From: a virus | Direction: 5' to 3' (one strand) | Length of the DNA: 64,000 nt | Virus record (IMG/VR): IMGVR_UViG_3300028392_000030 | Coordinates: 124,001-188,000 of that record | In this document: positions 63,283 to 64,000 of the stretch, in pieces | How the letters are laid out: each line of letters begins with the position of its first letter | Position numbering within the stretch: the first letter of the stretch is position 1 | The notes under the pieces: model-generated | What the model was told of the DNA's origin: nothing | Databases searched by the model: none | What the model saw: the letters and a program-made list of their open reading frames with translations, nothing else | Program-made: the position numbers and the translations under genes

Positions 63283-63804
63283 ATGAGTTCATTAATGATT
63301 GACATCGAAGGCTTGGGCACTGGACCAGATGCCACTATCCTGACCATTGCGGCACAGAGCTTTGACCCGTTTGGAACAGGCTATTATGCTCGTCAATACT
63401 ATGCCCGAATTACTCTTGAGAGCCAAGAAAATCGCACCATTCAACAAGACACTATAGATTGGTGGGCAACTCAACACGAAGCACAGGCCGAGGCCTTTAT
63501 GGAAGAAGGTCGTGTGTCGTTGGACACAGCACTTGACAGTTTATACAAACTGGCTTGGCAACATAAATTTATCTGGGCCAATGGTCCGACCTATGACATG
63601 AACATCTTGGAACATGCCTACAAAAGTTATGGTAAAAAATTACCTTGGCAGTTTTACAATGTTCGCGACGCTAGAACTGTATATAGTTTGTGGCCCGAGT
63701 TGCCCAAGCCGGCTACCACGCACCATGCACTGGAAGACTGTCGCAGACAAATTGACATGTTGCAGGCCACTCTCAAACAATTAAACGTAAAGGCCTTGTC
63801 ATGA
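63283..63804 (+). CDS. DEDD-type 3'-5' exonuclease
   Basis: A 173-residue DnaQ/RNase T-like exonuclease with the expected acidic motifs: IDIEG near residues 6-10, ANGPTYDMNILEHAY near 105-119 and HHALEDCRRQ near 146-155. It resembles the Rv2179c-like 3'-5' exoribonuclease family in size and motif spacing (MIDIEGLGTGPDATILTIAA). It could act on RNA or DNA. T4 DexA is a larger relative. It overlaps the dNMP kinase start by four bases. Confidence 0.82.
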   Translation: MSSLMIDIEGLGTGPDATILTIAAQSFDPFGTGYYARQYYARITLESQENRTIQQDTIDWWATQHEAQAEAFMEEGRVSLDTALDSLYKLAWQHKFIWANGPTYDMNILEHAYKSYGKKLPWQFYNVRDARTVYSLWPELPKPATTHHALEDCRRQIDMLQATLKQLNVKALS

Positions 63805-64000
63805 TTATTGGAATTTGTGGACTAATTGGTTCTGGAAAAGACACCATTGCTGACTATTTGCAAAACATACATCAATTTCGTAGAGAAAGTTTTGCTCATG
63901 CTCTTAAAGATGCAGTAGCACAGGTATTTGGATGGGACCGTGAGCTGTTAGAAGGACGCACCAAGGAGTCTAGAGCCTGGCGCGAACAAGTAGATCCGTG
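63801..64000 (+). CDS. Deoxynucleoside monophosphate kinase, gp1-like, truncated by the window
   Basis: The reading frame starts with ATG overlapping the exonuclease stop and runs to the window edge. The first 66 residues show the P-loop GLIGSGKDT (residues 7-15), then FRRESFAHALKDAVAQVFGW and LEGRTKESRAWREQVDP. This is the family of phage dNMP kinases (T4 gp1), which phosphorylate dNMPs for the phage dNTP pool. The end lies beyond 64,000. Confidence 0.85.
   Translation, partial: MIIGICGLIGSGKDTIADYLQNIHQFRRESFAHALKDAVAQVFGWDRELLEGRTKESRAWREQVDP

Overview
The window is a 64 kb piece of a T4-like myovirus genome. It carries recognisable homologues of the T4 baseplate (gp5, gp6, gp25, gp53, gp48-like, gp26), neck and tail-completion (gp13, gp14, gp15), head (gp20, gp21, gp22, gp23), late sigma (gp55) and recombination nuclease (gp46, gp47) genes. 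The proteins look most like those of T4-like phages of marine and freshwater bacteria, as recalled from the family. The host cannot be read from the sequence. There are no rRNA, tRNA, CRISPR or IS elements. Both window edges cut through genes.

Layout. 1-16,458 (minus): late baseplate genes, tightly packed. 16,502-24,431 (plus): an early/middle block with gp55, two twitch-type radical SAM proteins, gp47, gp46, two unknown genes and a GIY-YIG nuclease. 24,432-24,848: the only gene-free stretch over 300 bases, rich in hairpins. 24,849-28,236 (minus): accessory genes (unknowns, DUF6614-like, GNAT-like) followed by baseplate hub gp26. 28,260-36,628 (plus): a tape-measure protein with a lysozyme domain, portal, prohead core and protease, scaffold and major capsid. 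36,726-38,713: a convergent pair of glycosyltransferase-like genes. 38,860-56,948 (plus): about 18 kb of virion decoration, tail-fibre and adhesin genes, including a 1,892-residue fibre built from 21-residue repeats. 56,933-60,114 (minus): Nudix hydrolase, gp15 and gp14. 60,173-64,000 (plus): two unknown early-type genes, gp13, an HNH endonuclease, a DEDD exonuclease and a truncated dNMP kinase.

Regulation. Two promoter types can be read by eye. Sigma70-like promoters (TTGxxx, 16-17 bases, TAtAcT/TATAAT) precede replication-type genes. A T4 late-type box ([A/C/G/T]TAAATA) precedes virion genes on either strand and would be read by host polymerase with gp55. In five of the sigma70 cases and about nine of the late-box cases the start codon lies only 4-7 bases after the -10 element. 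The predicted transcription start then falls on or next to the ATG, which suggests leaderless mRNAs. Other late genes have ordinary leaders with a Shine-Dalgarno sequence. Four strong Rho-independent terminators separate units in the capsid and fibre region.

Most unusual features: the predicted leaderless transcripts; a possible structured RNA at 24.4-24.85 kb; two radical SAM genes threaded through the gp47/gp46 module; an extra N-terminal domain fused to gp55; a T4-type lysozyme triad in the tape-measure protein while gp5 lacks a lysozyme domain; and 63-bp repeat arrays shared between fibre genes.
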